Source: Ophioderma brevispina (Eukaryota; Echinodermata; Ophiuroidea; Amphilepidida; Ophiodermatidae). Taken from it: DNA of 64,000 bases. Positions within the stretch are counted from its first letter, which is position 1, and each line of letters opens with the position of its first letter. Location: NCBI GenBank assembly GCA_023653785.1, contig JAMKCH010002923.1, positions 20,560 to 84,559 on the forward strand, read 5' to 3'. The position numbers and the translations under genes are program-made. The notes below the pieces were generated by a model that was not told the origin of the DNA, did no database searches, and saw only the letters and a list, made by a program, of their open reading frames with translations. Positions 45,651 through 58,989 of the stretch are shown piece by piece.

Positions 45651-46140
45651 CTATGCTATTTTCCCGTAAATGTTATGAAGTACAGGTTGAGGCACAAATG
45701 AGGTAGCTTTCAAGACCATGTACATGTAGGTTTCACACTCACTATCTTCCTTGTACAGGGGCATACTCCGGGGTAAGTCTGTGTCAAAGACGCCTCGCAT
45801 TTTATATATCTCCACCAACTCGACGCGCCGAAGGCCGCGTGTCGAACGCCCGAGGCGTGAGGCCGAGCGGAGCGGGCTCTTTGCACAAATTGGTATTTCC
45901 CTGTGCAAGCATATGTTCAATCAAAGTATGTATTCATCGTAAGCACCGCCCCAATTTCATCGATGACAACGTTTTCAGACACTTGCCAATATCGATGACA
46001 TCGCCGACAAAATTACCATATCGATTTTTGCACGGCCGAATTAGCAGACTATTCAAAGCAAATAGTTCACACTCACACACGACAAAGTCTTGAAGCTGGC
46101 GAGTGGCGAGGGAGTCTAACGGGTATGTGAGAGGCAAGGG
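45651..46140 (-). CDS. Candidate GC-rich first exon
   Basis: A local GC- and CpG-rich island (45819-45878 especially) in AT-rich surroundings. On the minus strand the frame ending near 45747 reads VELVEIYKMRGVFDTDLPRS, MPLYKED and then meets a GTGAGTG donor-like site, after an Arg-rich stretch. A second minus-strand frame (45934-46137) lies upstream. I recognise no domain and could not find a second exon. A promoter-associated exon is one reading; an Arg-rich frame forced by GC content is the other. Confidence 0.25.
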
Positions 46141-49100
46141 CAGAAAATAAAGTCCACAGTTAAATTATTCCTACCTCCCTGCCCAAACCCACTGAATATA
46201 AGACTAGACTAGGGCATACGTTCAGTCATTTTATCAAATATTCGTACTGGCAGTGACCAGTCAAAATTGCCACTCACAGACAATACATGTAATTTTTATG
46301 AATCCTGACCCGCGTATCATCATGCAAACGCAATGTTGGCGTGTGGCGAACATCCAAAATTCAATCAGAAATTAAGTCCTAGTTCACAAATTCAGCCGAG
46401 AATTTTTGACACGCACCCTCCTATCTAGACATGAACTTTCCTTGGGAACTTACCATGTACAAATTGACAAGGCCCTCCAACATACTGCACAATTAAAGAC
46501 ACTATCAGTGATTTGACAAATATTTGAAATTTGCAGGAATTTCTTAAAAGTGAAGGATAGCTCTGTAGAATTCTCATAATTAAGTTACCTTTTCCAACTA
46601 ACTGACTATTGGACAGAAAAGGGAGAAAACGGCCAGTGTTCGCTACGATTCTCCATCAATTAAACGTGTTGTAGTAAGTGTCCGACGGAACATACTGACT
46701 AAAATTCCCGATTCCTGTCCTTTTAGGTTGCTTTCTGGTCTTTAATAAGATGTTCGGGGATAACTGTAATTGTTACATACATGCAAACATCATGATTTTT
46801 TGATTATTTTTTTCGATGTCTGATTTAGCAAATCACTGAATGTGTCTTTAACACTTACTGTGCTCAAATGATCGAGATCTCGATCACGAATTACATGTGG
46901 CATGTATTATAAAATGCTGCCTTGTGTACATTAGAGGCTGGTTTTTAAGGCTAAACTCTTGTCTTTGGCCCAACCATGGCTGAACGATGCATGAAACTAC
47001 GTGTAAATACACAGTCGTTCACTAGGTACAATGACTGAATTCACATTTCTAGTAAACGTATCACTCAGTACACGTAGAGCGTAGCTCAATACTCTCATCT
47101 CATGATCTACTGATACTCCAGCACCTGGGACTTCACTACTCATCACAGACTTGCAGCTACTCGAATAATCCTACAACCGTCACCGGATCCTACACAGTGA
47201 CAACACGCTGCATGTAATTCCACCAATTATTTTCACCCCGGGCCGTTTCACGCAGCAGAGTGTTTGCCATTTACATTTCCCACTTGCGGTATCAGGATCC
47301 TCGCTGTCATGGCTGTATTCGCTTTGTGTTGAATCTGTTCCTAAACTCATTACTGATGGTTATTGAACAAGTTCAATAAAGCTCGTATTCTGGGAACTAT
47401 TTAAAAACGAACGATGTACATCATCATTGACCACAAAACGATCGCTATAGTTTCGGAAGACATATCCCGACCATCATGAGGAACAAGGAAAATGAAATTT
47501 TGCAAAAAGGGCTTTTGATTACGACCAGCTTTGAGCGCGCCCAGGGAGGGGCGGACTCACACAAATTGAATAAATAATCAAAAGCCTTGATAAAAGGCTA
47601 ACTCTGGGGGCATACTGTTGTTGATTCTTATCAACCCACAGTTCATATGCCCACATTAGCACACCACACACGGTGCAGTATTCAAGGAAGTGCAGTAAAA
47701 AACTTTAAGTCGACGTACTATTTGTAATGTTTGGATCCCAGTACGGCACCAGGTGCAACTGCAAAGCAACAAACATGCCAAAACTATCGTTTTGCTTTAG
47801 AGATTTTGTGCTAAAATATATTATCACCAGGAAGATTTCTGTCAAACTGGGAACGATTTCAGTATTATAGTGAGAATAATTATAGTCCTCTATACATAAG
47901 TTTTCATAGGATTTTTGTTGTTGAAAGGGAGTCATACATGTACAGAATGATTCCTCACAAATCACCAACTCTGCATCCGATATAATCTGCCTATTTTTTA
48001 TGCCGCACTCGGGTGATAAAGCTAACAGCTGGCCGCAGCGGGATAAATATGCGGACGCATTGATGCATCATTGTTGATTTGTATGAACCACTCTGTAACA
48101 TTTTTGAATCCGAAATGTTTGAGTTGGCAGTAGCAATCTACCTCATTCATATTTTTTATTTCACGCTATTTGTAAGTGGGGATCCCTTATTTTTTTTATG
48201 ACTATTAGATATTTAGTCCGGCTAGAACCTGCAAGGTTTTTACTGGCTTTTGTAACCCTTTTACAGCTCCTATGTAATATATTCCTTCGCTCTAGTACGT
48301 TTTTTCTTCCCCACCTGGGGGTTTTAAGAACTGGGTGCAAACCTTATACTATTTTAAAAAACAGGTCTCAAAGTTCATGTTAATTAATTAACGAAAATCC
48401 AATCGAGAAATAGTGCCCCTCTATAAAGAGGAGGTTAAACCGTGAGCACTGATTGTCTGCAACGCGCCTGCTGACCGATTTCATCTAAAATTAAGAATAA
48501 GGCTTTTGATAAATCAGACTGACACGACTTGAGTAGGGCCTATTAAAATTGTCTTTGAAACAATAAATCGTTCCCCAGCATAAGAATGATGGTGCGAATC
48601 ATCGAGTGAGTAAAACAATAGAACACCTCAACATATAACTTTCACTTTCAACCATGTACGTCCCATTACAATCACATGCACACTAACCATGAGCATGTGC
48701 TCTCCTTTTTTTTTCCTCACTAATGGCACTGCATGTGCATGCCCTGTTTTTTTTTTAGATATTGTGAATACACACATCCGACCAGGGTTTTTTGCGGTAC
48801 ATTGATGAGGGGGCCATCACCAACACAAATTTAACCCAATATGCTCATTATAAATGGTACAATTTTAATTTAATTCAATCATTCAATCGATTTATTCCGT
48901 ATTTTATTCAAATCTATTTTTAAGGCACTTACTTTCTGGTGCACATGTGTATGAATTTTTTCCATAAATGCCCAGTGGAATTATATCAAGATGCAGTTCC
49001 GTGTCTCTCCCTTCAGCAGATGCCTATGGGGAGAGTTATCCATGTTAACTGGCTTAAATTGTAACATTTCCACTAACCATTTTGTAAAACGAATCGCATT

Positions 49101-50282
49101 CAAACTAAACACATCCAGAATTCAGTGCACAATTATTCAGTCAGCATTTCCACACCATTTTTATAAGCATGTAGAAAAATTTCCTACAGTTTCCGCAGAA
49201 GAATCTGGACAGCGTATTAGATACTGGCCGCATACATAGAGCGCTCAGCGTAATGCACAAAGCGTAAGTTGCATCTCATTTTGCAGAGCTGCGTTTAAAT
49301 ACGCCCATGCATTCCCAGGTTGCTATGTGTGTACAATGTTCCACTTCTACGCTGGCCATGATTTATTTTTGCGGGAACTGTAAACGGTACACGATGCTTT
49401 CAATGGTTAAAGGAAAATCTGTTACATGATCGCAAGCCTACCTATCTTATTCAAGAGTCATAGTCATATATTAAATTGGGCACGAAAATCATAATTTTTT
49501 GGCTACTAAAGAGATAAACACACTATATATCATCTACATATATATTGGCCATTTCTTGTTTCCATATTTTTTAAACGAGGACAGCTGCAAGTCTTCCTCC
49601 AATATGTCAAGCAATGTCTCCTGTTGGTGAACGATGCTTGCATCAGAAGCAAGAAGAGAATAGCTTTTTTGGGCACCCTCCTATGACTCTCCCGCCGCCT
49701 AAGGGGTGAAGTTTCCTTAGCAAGCTGGTAGAAAAAATACAATTGAAATTTTCAATTAGAGTGGACATCAGTCACAGTGGAAGGGTGGGTTGGTGTAATT
49801 TAAAGAATATATTGTCAACCAACTGTGGCGAGTTGGTAAGTATACTTGGATGTATGGGAGTTGGTTTCAGTAATAATTATAGTATAATATACCGTCTATT
49901 TGGGAGTTGGTTAATACAACTGTATATTTGTCACCACCTGTGCTCTGAAGCAACTACATAGGGCTAATTAAGCTCCCCGGAGCATGTTGGGGTAAGGGTT
50001 AAGTTTAGGGTAAGTTTCTAAATATAGTCCACCTCGTCTATTATCCGGATACGTCGGGACCGGCGCTAATCCGGATATGCGATTTGGCTGGATATGTCAT
50101 TGATTGCTCAAATATAGGCTAAACAGTGAAGTTTCAGTATTGATTATGAATGTGACATGTATTTTTGACATGCTAGGCCAAACTGTAAAAAAAATTGCTA
50201 GTGTTTTAATATGAATGATATGAAATTAACATAGTGAGATTATCTCGCGCAAAATTGTGAGATTGTTCTATGTTTTACATGT
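46141..50282. other. No gene recognised
   Basis: A 4-kb stretch without a supportable gene or transposon. It holds an AAGGCTTTTGATTA-type hairpin (about 47508-47522 and 47575-47590) and A/T-rich tracts. Confidence 0.45.
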
Positions 50283-50283
50283 A

Positions 50284-50528
50284 ACTTACGAATGGATCCA
50301 ACTAGTGGCATTTTTTGTGCTCAAAAAAGCCATCAGACCCCGGGCTACTACTGCCACATGAAAAATTTGGGTGCGCCACGCCTATAGCTGTCCCACGCTA
50401 GCATCCGTACGCCCAACCATATGAGGTCACTGGCGACCAGAATCCCTTGCTCATTTTTGTATCTTCCCCAAGGCTCCACCTTGCGGGGAGGGCCTGGATG
50501 AGGGTTACTAGTTGGATCATTCGTAAGT
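50284..50528. mobile_element. 245-bp TIR element (MITE T1), copy 1
   Basis: Near-perfect terminal inverted repeats: CTTACGAATGGATCCAACTA at 50285 and its complement (one G fewer) ending 50527. The interior is non-coding. It has no clear target-site duplication. A truncated inverted copy lies at 61.88-62.07 kb. Confidence 0.7.
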
Positions 50529-51029
50529 ATACACGTATAAAATAGAACAATCCACAATTTTGGTGAGTATATTCTATTTAATGCATTCTATACATTCCGA
50601 AATGAGCCAACGAGTGCATGACTGCCACACTGGTCACTAGGTGGAGGAATTGGAGCCGGTAGTCCAGAGTCGCGGGATTTCTCGCCATGTGTTCTTTAAT
50701 GGAAGCTGAAATAATTTTTCCCCATAGTATAGCCATATACATCAATACCTGATAGTATATCATAAAACACATCACTAATCAAGGGTACAGATAAGTTATA
50801 CCGGGGGGGGCAATCCTCACCTTATGAGCTTATTATAATGATGCATGGCATCCCTTCCTCTTACTCTGAACCTTTGCTTACAGGATGGTTTTGGCCACGG
50901 TTTGGTTACTAGTAAGGACGTCCTTCATATAAACATTTTGAAAAAGTTAGGCGTCCTCCATCCTGATGCTTCCATAATGCCAGTAAATGTTAACTCCTAA
51001 GTGACAAACCCAAGATGTTGCCTGACTAC

Positions 51030-51720
51030 TTATCTCATGAGCATGAGGGTTAAGGGCGATGTTAATGTCCCTGACGAAGCTTTCACTTTTAAAGCATCAG
51101 AGATGAGTGAATGACCAAGCGTGATAAAACGTTTGTTTTGTTGCAGGTTTGTAAGGTTTTTATTGTAGTTATAAGAGGTGTCAGAAATTGAGAATCCATA
51201 AGCTTTCCTCAAAAAGGCATTGGCGGTGGTATTAATGTCGGAGAGCTCTGACGGACCCCAGCGTTTATCCTCGGGATCACCAGTCAACACTGGGTATTTT
51301 CTGGAAGTACTATTGGTTAGGTGTTAAAACTGAGTGATGAGTTTTAGCCATGACACCACACGAAGAAGTAGAGTAACATTGTGAGAGTCCCACATAACCT
51401 CATAGTACTTTTGGTCGGTAAAGAAAAAAAAAAACAATAACGCATGGAATTTATCGAACACCTTCTGGTAAAAGCGGCCATAAGGAGGAATGCCGTCTTC
51501 CTTGTTCAGTCAAGGAGAGTGGCTTTTCCCAAATGTTCAACGGCTCGCCAGCTACGTTTGGAACTAATGGAGAATCCCAAGAAGGATGAAGTTCCGAATA
51601 GTTGACGTTTTATTTAACATTCCTTTAGAGATCCTAGAGACCCTTATCTTTCGTCTCTACCTTCTCTAATCATGGTTCCCGGGCTCTCATGGATAGTAGA
51701 AATGTCAGATGTAGTTCCTA
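51030..51720 (-). other. Downstream part of the DIRS-like region, unassigned
   Basis: The minus-strand frame 51030-51290 (GDPEDKRWGPSELSDINTTA and onward) is open, and 51540-51620 reads ELHPSWDSPLVPN. In a DIRS/Ngaro element the tyrosine recombinase would lie here, but no recombinase box (R...HxxR...Y) could be read. It may be eroded or a different sequence. Confidence 0.3.
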
Positions 51721-54305
51721 ATAGTCGAAGGCTGGAGATTTTCTTGAAAAAGGAGACGTCCGGAGTTTAGCCCGTTTCCTACAGAGGCAGTATATTCGGA
51801 TCAACCTTATGTTTTTTGCACCAAGAACATTGAATTCGTCGAAGTCGGCTATTGTAGATAATGGAGGGAGACTTCCTTCGTGCTCCCACCGCCAGGGAGG
51901 CAGCTTCTTCTGAACAGCCTTGCGTTTGAAGGCGAGCCTGAGAGAGGGCCACACAAGCAGAGTAGAGACTTTAGTCTTTGGAAGCGACACTCTTCTGTTT
52001 ATTCCGTCCACCAATAGATTTTGGCCTTAGGATCATTCTTTGGATGGTCTCCCAGCAATGCTACCACCTCAAAACCCCAACCTGGACGTGGGCCAAAATG
52101 GGGGCTACAAGCAGCATCTTGCATGACCTTTATTCTGAAACTTCGTCAGTACTTGTGCCAGAATTGTTATCGGTGGAAAGGCGAATGCAATCAGGTTCTC
52201 CCACTTATTTGAAATCATTTTTCACCAGGCTTTCTCTTCCGTTTCCAGCCACTGCAGTATGTGTTTGGGAGTTGGTGATTTTTTGCTGTCGCAAACAGAT
52301 CTACCATGGGCCTGTATGTTTTGAAAAAATCATCTGGCATATGCGGCTGTTGAGATGCCACTCCACGGTTGTTCCGATTAAGCTATCATCTTGGCTGATT
52401 TCCCTCTGGAAGACTGTTGCGATAACGTTTTATGACTCCTGGGAGATGATCCGTCTTTGAGGGTAATTAAATGATACTTGGCACCAAGAGAGGAAGCGGA
52501 TGGTTGTAGTGCACAGGATGATACTCTTGTCCCTCCTTGGTGATTTATGAAGGCAACACCAGTGGATTGTTCTGATCTGAATTTTCACTGACTTTCCTCA
52601 AGAATTCATTTGTTTGAACCGCCTTTTAGAGCGTGGTAGCCTGCTAGCCACTCTAGGACATTTATATGGAGCCTCCTTATCACATCTTGGACCTACTCCT
52701 TTATTCTGTGGGAATCTCATGTATGCTTCCCCAATCCTGTCTTCGAATCAATCCGTTTTTTTATAATAATCTTGATGAGGAGCCTCCTGAACTTCTTTCT
52801 TTCCCACCATAAGAATTCTTCGTGTTGCTTACCCATCGTAGGTGCTTCGCAATCATTGGCTTTAACGGTACTTGACGGTTTTAGATCGTGACGGAAGTTT
52901 CTGTAGTAATTCCGGAGGTGTAGCTGGATAAGTCTCATCCTCAATCGGCAGAAGGGTAAGAAGGTTCTACCAAACTTGCCATCTCCCTAATCAGCAGAGC
53001 CATGATGAGCCGTGGAGATCAAAATTCCTCTGCAGAATGAGCAGGATACAATCCATCAATCTTGAAATTCTCTACTTCTGTTTTGGGAAAAGCTTTGCTG
53101 TTTTCAAGTCCAAATCGCTCCTAGGAACTCGGTTTCTGGCTTGGACAATAGACTTGATTTCTTGGTTTATCATAAAGCCCAGTTCTTTCACCGTGATTCA
53201 TACCACAGTTACACTGTTTTAAACAGACTTGATTTGGCTTTGGGTCTACAATCAACAATCGTCGCGATAGCACTCAAATTTGGGGGACGCCCCTCCTTCT
53301 CAGATGTTCTGCCACTGTCTTTACAAGTCTTGTACAGGTAAGGGGCGCATTTAAAGTCCGAATGGAAGAACTTGGAATTGATAAGACTGGTTGCCGAATC
53401 TGAAGCGAAGAAGCCATTTTTGATGAGGATGAAAAAACTTGGGGAACATGAAGGGAGGCGTCTTTTAAATCCAATGTGCGCCGAACCAGCCCTTCTTCAA
53501 CTCTTTTATGCCGGTGAAAGGGTTTCCCATTCTTAAATGTCTTGGTCGAATAAATCTCAGAGGGCGTAGATTTATGATAGGTCTGAGGTCTCCTGTTTTC
53601 TTCTTCTTCGGAGCCAGGAAGAAATCGAATAGCAACCTCTCATCATAATGGCTGCTTATTGGAAAAATTGCCTTTTTTCTTAGGTCAATTCTTTCACTTC
53701 CTTCTTTACTATCATGCCCTAAAAGTCTCTTTTGGCATAGGCGTATTTTGCAGAATCTGACTTCATCGCGGAAGTCGGTAGAACTCCAATGTAACCTCTG
53801 AAATAGTCTGTAGAATCCATTGATCCGAGGTTATCGACCTCCACGCCGGGAGGAATAACTTCAGATTCCCCTCCACTGGTATCATAGGTAGGTAGGAGTC
53901 ACTTGTACTTTCCTCCCCTACTCGCTCCACTGTTCTGGCGCCCTCTAACGTCTGGAGTAGGAAGAACAGCTTCTGAACTGTCTAGAACCTCCATAGTTGG
54001 ACTTGCTATCTTTAACGCCATATTCCGACTTCCGAAAGACCTCTATTCCCTATTGGCAGGCCATAACGGAGGCGGAGGACCTGTCTGGCGGTAGCCATAA
54101 TCATACAGGTTCTGTATCTATAATGTCTATAATTTGGAGGGCCTCTGGACTTTTTACTATTAGACCTCTTGGCACATTGATCTGCAGCTTTTACACGTTC
54201 TTCTTCCTGTGAAGCTAAACTAGAACACTGTCCTCCAAAGAGACCCTTTCCTCTAGGAGCGTAAGGGAACTCTTTTGGCTGTAAATCAAGCATCAACAGC
54301 ATTCT
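51720..54305 (-). pseudogene. DIRS/Ngaro-type retrotransposon: gag-end, RT, RNase H
   Basis: Minus-strand order, all frameshifted. A basic gag-like end at 54012-54302 comes first (a run with APRGKGLFGGQ, then SNSKKSRG). Next are KTGDLRPIINLRPL (about 53545-53600), then DLKDASLHVP (53445-53475), GNQ-YQF-VLPFGL (about 53355-53400), TCTRLVKTVAEHLRRRGV (53280-53335) and CYRDD, the YLDD-type active site, at about 53256-53272. RNase H-side sequence follows (RTIHWCCLHKSPRRDKSI, 52530-52590), then LVAPIWPTS (about 52085-52115), LLVDGINR (about 52000) and KLPPWRWEHEG (51880-51915). These boxes match DIRS-group Pol proteins. No frame is intact. Confidence 0.8.
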
Positions 54306-54429
54306 TTCTTCTTAGAGTGTTCACAGGCCCAAAGAATTTGCAATGATTATTTACTTGACTTTTAACTTGAGTAAGACGAATTCATAAATTGCAACATAAA
54401 ATTGTAAATTAGTCCCTAGTAATATATAA

Positions 54430-55295
54430 ATATACCTGGTTTGTGTGTCATAACTGGTGGGTATGTACAATTAGAATCAAGCAACCGCGGAGAATGTTCT
54501 GGAGGTGACTTGAGACTAGGAGATCAGACTAGCCTGCTCCAGGTGATATGTGTTGGCCATAGGTGGGGCACTGCTGTATAATTACACAGTCAGTGAGTAG
54601 CTGGCTATGAGATCCCAAACCTCTATACATTACATGTGGAATTTAGAGACATTTCCAGAATTATGATGTAATGGCCTAAGTTAGAGACATGACTCATATA
54701 GAGAGGACCAGATTCCTTCTAGAATAATGTTTGAGAGGATATATCAAGCTCTGGGTGAGAGAAGATGAAGCAGAGTATCACAACATCTTCTTCTCCAAGT
54801 TATTAAGGAGAGTTTCTTAACATCTTGCTTCAAGTTATTAGGAGTTTCCAAGTTGACAGTACAGTAATCACAGTCTAGTACTATCCCCATATAGTGTACA
54901 TTGTCATAGTAGTCTCAGCTTCAGCATTTTCGTCGATTGTGTAACCGGGTTCGGTTTTGTATTCCGTGGCCTCTGAGTTATCCAAGGATAAACAAGCTAC
55001 AGCACTTTTGACTTTATATTTAGTCTACCTTCTAAGCTTCGGGAGTCATTAGGAGCTGGTATTCTTCAGTAAAGACAAGTCGTCCGTGGACACGTCCCCA
55101 ACATTGGAATTGGAGTTTTGCGCGGAATTTTGCCAGGGACTCTTGCAAGTTTCGGCATCTTAATGTAATCTCGCTGCGCTTCGCGTCGCGGCACACACCA
55201 TGTAGTAAGTTTAGTAGTTCATAAATTAACAACTTTTTATAGATAATCTTTGATTATTGATACCTAATCGATGTTTGAATGAGCTTGATTTAAAC
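54430..55295. repeat. 860-bp direct repeat, unit 1 (LTR-like)
   Basis: Shares its whole length in order with the next unit: GAGAATGTTCTGGAG, TTGAGACTAGGAG, GCACTGCTGTATAATTA, CTATGAGATCCCAA, GACCAGATTCCTTCTAGA, GAGAGGATATAT, ATTCCGTGGCCTCTG, TTATCCAAGGATAAACAAGC, TTCGGGAGTCATTAGGAGCT, GTTCATAAATTAACAACTTT and ATCGATGTTTGAATGAG. Differences are mostly one-base indels. Confidence 0.85.
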
Positions 55296-55304
55296 ACACC
55301 AAAC

Positions 55305-56170
55305 TGTGGTGTGCATAACTGGTGTTATGTAGCAATTGAAATTCAAGAGAACCGCGAGAATGTTCTGGAGTTTTACTTGAGACTAGGAGAATCCGAACTC
55401 GCCTAGCTCAAGTTGATATTGTTTGTCCAATAGGTGGCGCACTGCTGTATAATTAAACAGTCATTAGTAGCGGCTATGAGATCCCAATCTATACAGTCAT
55501 GTGGACAAAATGTAGAGATATTTCCAGATTCTGAATGAATGGCTATATTTAGCACATGACTCATATAGAGGACCAGATCCTTCTAGACTTGTTTGAGAGG
55601 ATATATTAAGCCCTGGTGAGAGAGAAGATGAAGCAGATACACACCTCTTACATCCAAGTTATTAAAGGTTTCTTAACAGCTTGCTCCAAGTTATTAAGCC
55701 AGAGTTTCCAAGTTGACAGTGACATAATCACAGTCTAGTATAATCTCCCCTATAGTGGACCTTGTTCATAGTAGGCTCAGCTCCAGCAGTTTCGGCCGAT
55801 TGTGTAGCCGGGTCTTCGGTTTGTATTCCGTGGCCTCTGGAGTTATCCAAGGATAAACAAGCTACAAGCACTTTTGGACTTTATATTTAGTCGCCCTCCA
55901 AGCTTCGGGAGTCATTAGGAGCTGGTTTTTCTTCAGTAAAGACAGTCGGCCGTGGACACGTCCCACTCTTTTGGAAATTGAGTTTTTGCGCTGGAATATT
56001 TGCCAGGACTCTTTGCAAGTTGGCATCTTAATTGTAATACTCTCTCTGCCTCGTCGCGGCCACAACCATGTAGTAGTTTAGTAGTTCATAAATTAACAAC
56101 TTTATTATAGAGCAACTCTTTGATTATTGATACCTGCTAATCGATGTTTTGAATGAGATTGATTTACACA
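55305..56170. repeat. 860-bp direct repeat, unit 2 (LTR-like)
   Basis: Second unit of the tandem, directly abutting the first. It lies 5' (in minus-strand terms) of the DIRS-like coding part. Two head-to-tail units with nothing between them look like a tandem LTR or the split-repeat end of a Ngaro-like element; which one is not decided by the sequence. Confidence 0.85.
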
Positions 56171-56289
56171 GAATACAAACTAAATAATACTTTGTTTTAA
56201 AAATTTTGTTAATCAAGTTCAACGTGTTATTGTCTAGTTTATTTCATGAGTTTGATCCCGTGTTTTGAGGTGTTTTGTCCTGGTCAAGG

Positions 56290-57045
56290 TGCCGTAACAA
56301 GAGCCCCTACTGGTAAGCAATCTTTGTGAAAAGCTCTGCAGACACGTGATGAAGATCTCTCATAATATAAAGGGGCTCTCTCATAAGCTCATTAGCCGCT
56401 CTACATTAGGCTCCAATAACCCTTCATAAAGGTGGCTAAGAGACAACCAGGCTCATTTGAAGTTCTCATTCAATCACGAGCGATCTGTTCCAAATTGCGG
56501 AGATCGGCGTCTTTGACCTCATTCCATGAATCAACCTATGGCAGGTTCCTTATGTTTTCTTAGAAGAACCGCCTTCAACACCCACTGGAGGGCAGGTCGT
56601 GGCTTGCAGAAAGTCTTCTCATCAGATATCATTTTATCCCAGCAAGGTCTAGGAACCAAAGGTATAGAGAAGAATTCTTTATCTTCCTCACTTGAAGTGA
56701 AAGACTCAGGAATCCTTCTGAGAAGGGGAGTCTTCTTCTGATAAATCAGTGCAAATAGACTTCTGAACCTTATCAATAGTCCTGTCTTAAGTCTGTCCTA
56801 ACAGGAATGATAGGCTTACTAACCTGTTTTCTATAATGTTGTTGCGGCCAAACCAAGGGCCCGAAGTATGTAGAATCTTGAGGAGCCAGAATCACATTTT
56901 CAACACAATGAACCAAACAGCTGCCAAAAAAGTGCAGCAACATCTGGAGCTAGGTAACGTAGATCTTCAAAGTCTCCGTCATAAAGGAAGTCAACTCGGA
57001 ATAAGGAGCCCAATATTTTGTACTTTCTCTTAACTTCGTCATCTC
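56290..57045 (+). repeat. Inverted pair, arm 1 (retroelement segment)
   Basis: The plus frame contains GSLCFLRRTAFNTHW (about 56545-56590), LGTKGIEKNSLSSSLEVKDS (56655-56715), ILLRRGVFF, then KKVQQHLELGNVDLQSLRHK (about 56925-56985) and GIRSPI. The same peptide order, shifted in frame, is on the minus strand at 58.99-59.69 kb. The conserved amino-acid order suggests this strand was coding. Protein not identified; a retroelement gag or spacer is likely from context. Confidence 0.6.
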
Positions 57046-58985
57046 AACAGATCGGAATACTTTGCTCAAATTATCACTAGTGCGTTTACTAGTGCGCTCT
57101 TGACTTGAAGTACCCTTGACTAGATTGTGCAACGCACGTGGGAGTAAGCATCAGCCGATAATGGTTGAGTAGTTTCGGTGGCTTTGAACGCGAGTAGTAA
57201 CACTGGTAGAGCAGGCTCAGGTTCGTCTCTTCTGTGGTGAATCACATTAGTTGATTCACCAGAGGATAATCCTCTATCCAGTTTATCAGATCTAGCACCT
57301 TCGTGATTCAGTACTTCATGTTGCAACGGCGGACTTCCTCTTTTATCATCGATCAGCTAACTTAACTCCAGTCTTGGAGTAATACTTTAAGCATTAGGCT
57401 TGATATAGAGTTATTCAGAGCATCAATCAACTTAGAGACTTTTCTGTGGAGATCCACTATAAGAGCTGCAATTTCACTTTCACCAGAGGACCATTCCGGT
57501 CCTAGAAATCATATCCCGAGTTCGAAGCCTGCGCTATATTCTCACGATAGAACGATCCCTTTAGATTAATAGAACAATATGGAGTTATACTTATTCACTA
57601 TAGCCTTGAACTGAAGAATCTTCACATGGGTCCGGTGGTGGACTTGGTGACCACTCATATACGTGTGGAGAACTGGTACCTGGACAAGGGGGACTCACTC
57701 ATAAAGCCGTGCATAGATCAAAATACCTTCTGTCTCCCTCGGCTTCACGAATCGATATGCATAGATGCTCAAGTGTACCACGGTTCTCAATGTACGTAAG
57801 TATGAATGAGTCACTTCAATACTGAGACTGACAGGGAGAAAGCTATTCATGGAGCACCTAAGCCATCCCTTCTGGAGTCAAACAAGCGAGCGGGTGAGCG
57901 ACGGGCATGAAAATACTGGTTCCCATCGAAGCACATACACCTTTCTATCGTACCGGCAGGAACTGTTCGCACAAAGTATCTTTACTTACTCAACTTCAGA
58001 AGACGAATCACAGTACTGCGGGTGTGCAATATCACTGTGCATGCTTGGGACACTACGGGACATACGTCGATCAATCGGTGGAATGTGAGCTGGCGTCTAA
58101 GGGAAGGAGGCAGGAGAATGATGCCATTAAGTCCTTTCTTGAAAATCGTAGAATACTGAGAATCGTCAATATGGAGAACGCGAACTTGTCTGGCCGACCA
58201 GCGACGCAGCATGGTCGGCGGTTGGGTGGTTAAGAGGGGATGGATAGAAATGTGGTAAGGTGCACGACTGGGCAGGCTCGACAACAAGCGTACGCGGCGG
58301 CTAGTAACGGTGAGTCTGGCGACGCCTAAACGGGGGTTGCATAATGCGCGGGCGGACCAACGGGATGAAAGGAGTTGGTGTGATCCCCTATGTGGGATCC
58401 GGGGGTGGAAACGACGCGTCCGTGGGCAGCACGAGGAAGTATACCCGCTAGTGATCACCCAAGTAAACAACATGAGACGAGTGGTGAAGTATCGGTGTGC
58501 TAGTAGTCAAATCAAGATTGATGTTATTATCGGATTGTAAACACACTCGTCCATCAACACTGACATTATGACTTATCTGTCGGTAGTCGGCGGGACAATA
58601 GGTCTGACCTCGATACTAGTAAAGAATGAAGCTAATAACTCCGTCAATAACTAGTGATCATATGTTGCCATATTGAAAAAGTACTCAATGACTTGTCAGG
58701 TAGCAGAAGCGGCGAATCAATGATGGTGTAGACCAGGGCAAAAGGCGGCGGGCCAAAAAAGCAGGAGAGGGAGAGAAAAGGGGGGAAAGAAAAAGAGGGG
58801 GGGAGAAAAAAAAAGGGGGAAAGAAAAAGGGAAGAGAAAAAAAGGGGGGAAAGGGAAGAAAAAGAAAACCTAATAAACCTTAGGGAGATGAGAAGCACTA
58901 GTGACATAGAGTAAGGGGGAGGAAGAAAAGAGAAAGCAGGAGAGCGGGGGAAATAGGAATGACGGGAGCTGGGGAGGAGCGGTGA
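57046..58985. other. No gene recognised; CpG-rich, purine tract
   Basis: Composition changes to roughly even GC with frequent CpG, especially 57880-58500. No frame carries a motif; a long minus-strand frame at 57982-58473 looks like noise. 58740-58985 is a G/A-rich tract (GGGGGAAAG-type). Confidence 0.4.
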
Positions 58986-58989
58986 AGGA

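Noticed and set aside
57982..58473. 163-codon minus-strand open frame
   Set aside because: Arg/Ser/Leu-rich translation of a CpG-rich stretch; no domain, no splice context, and the plus strand is also open.
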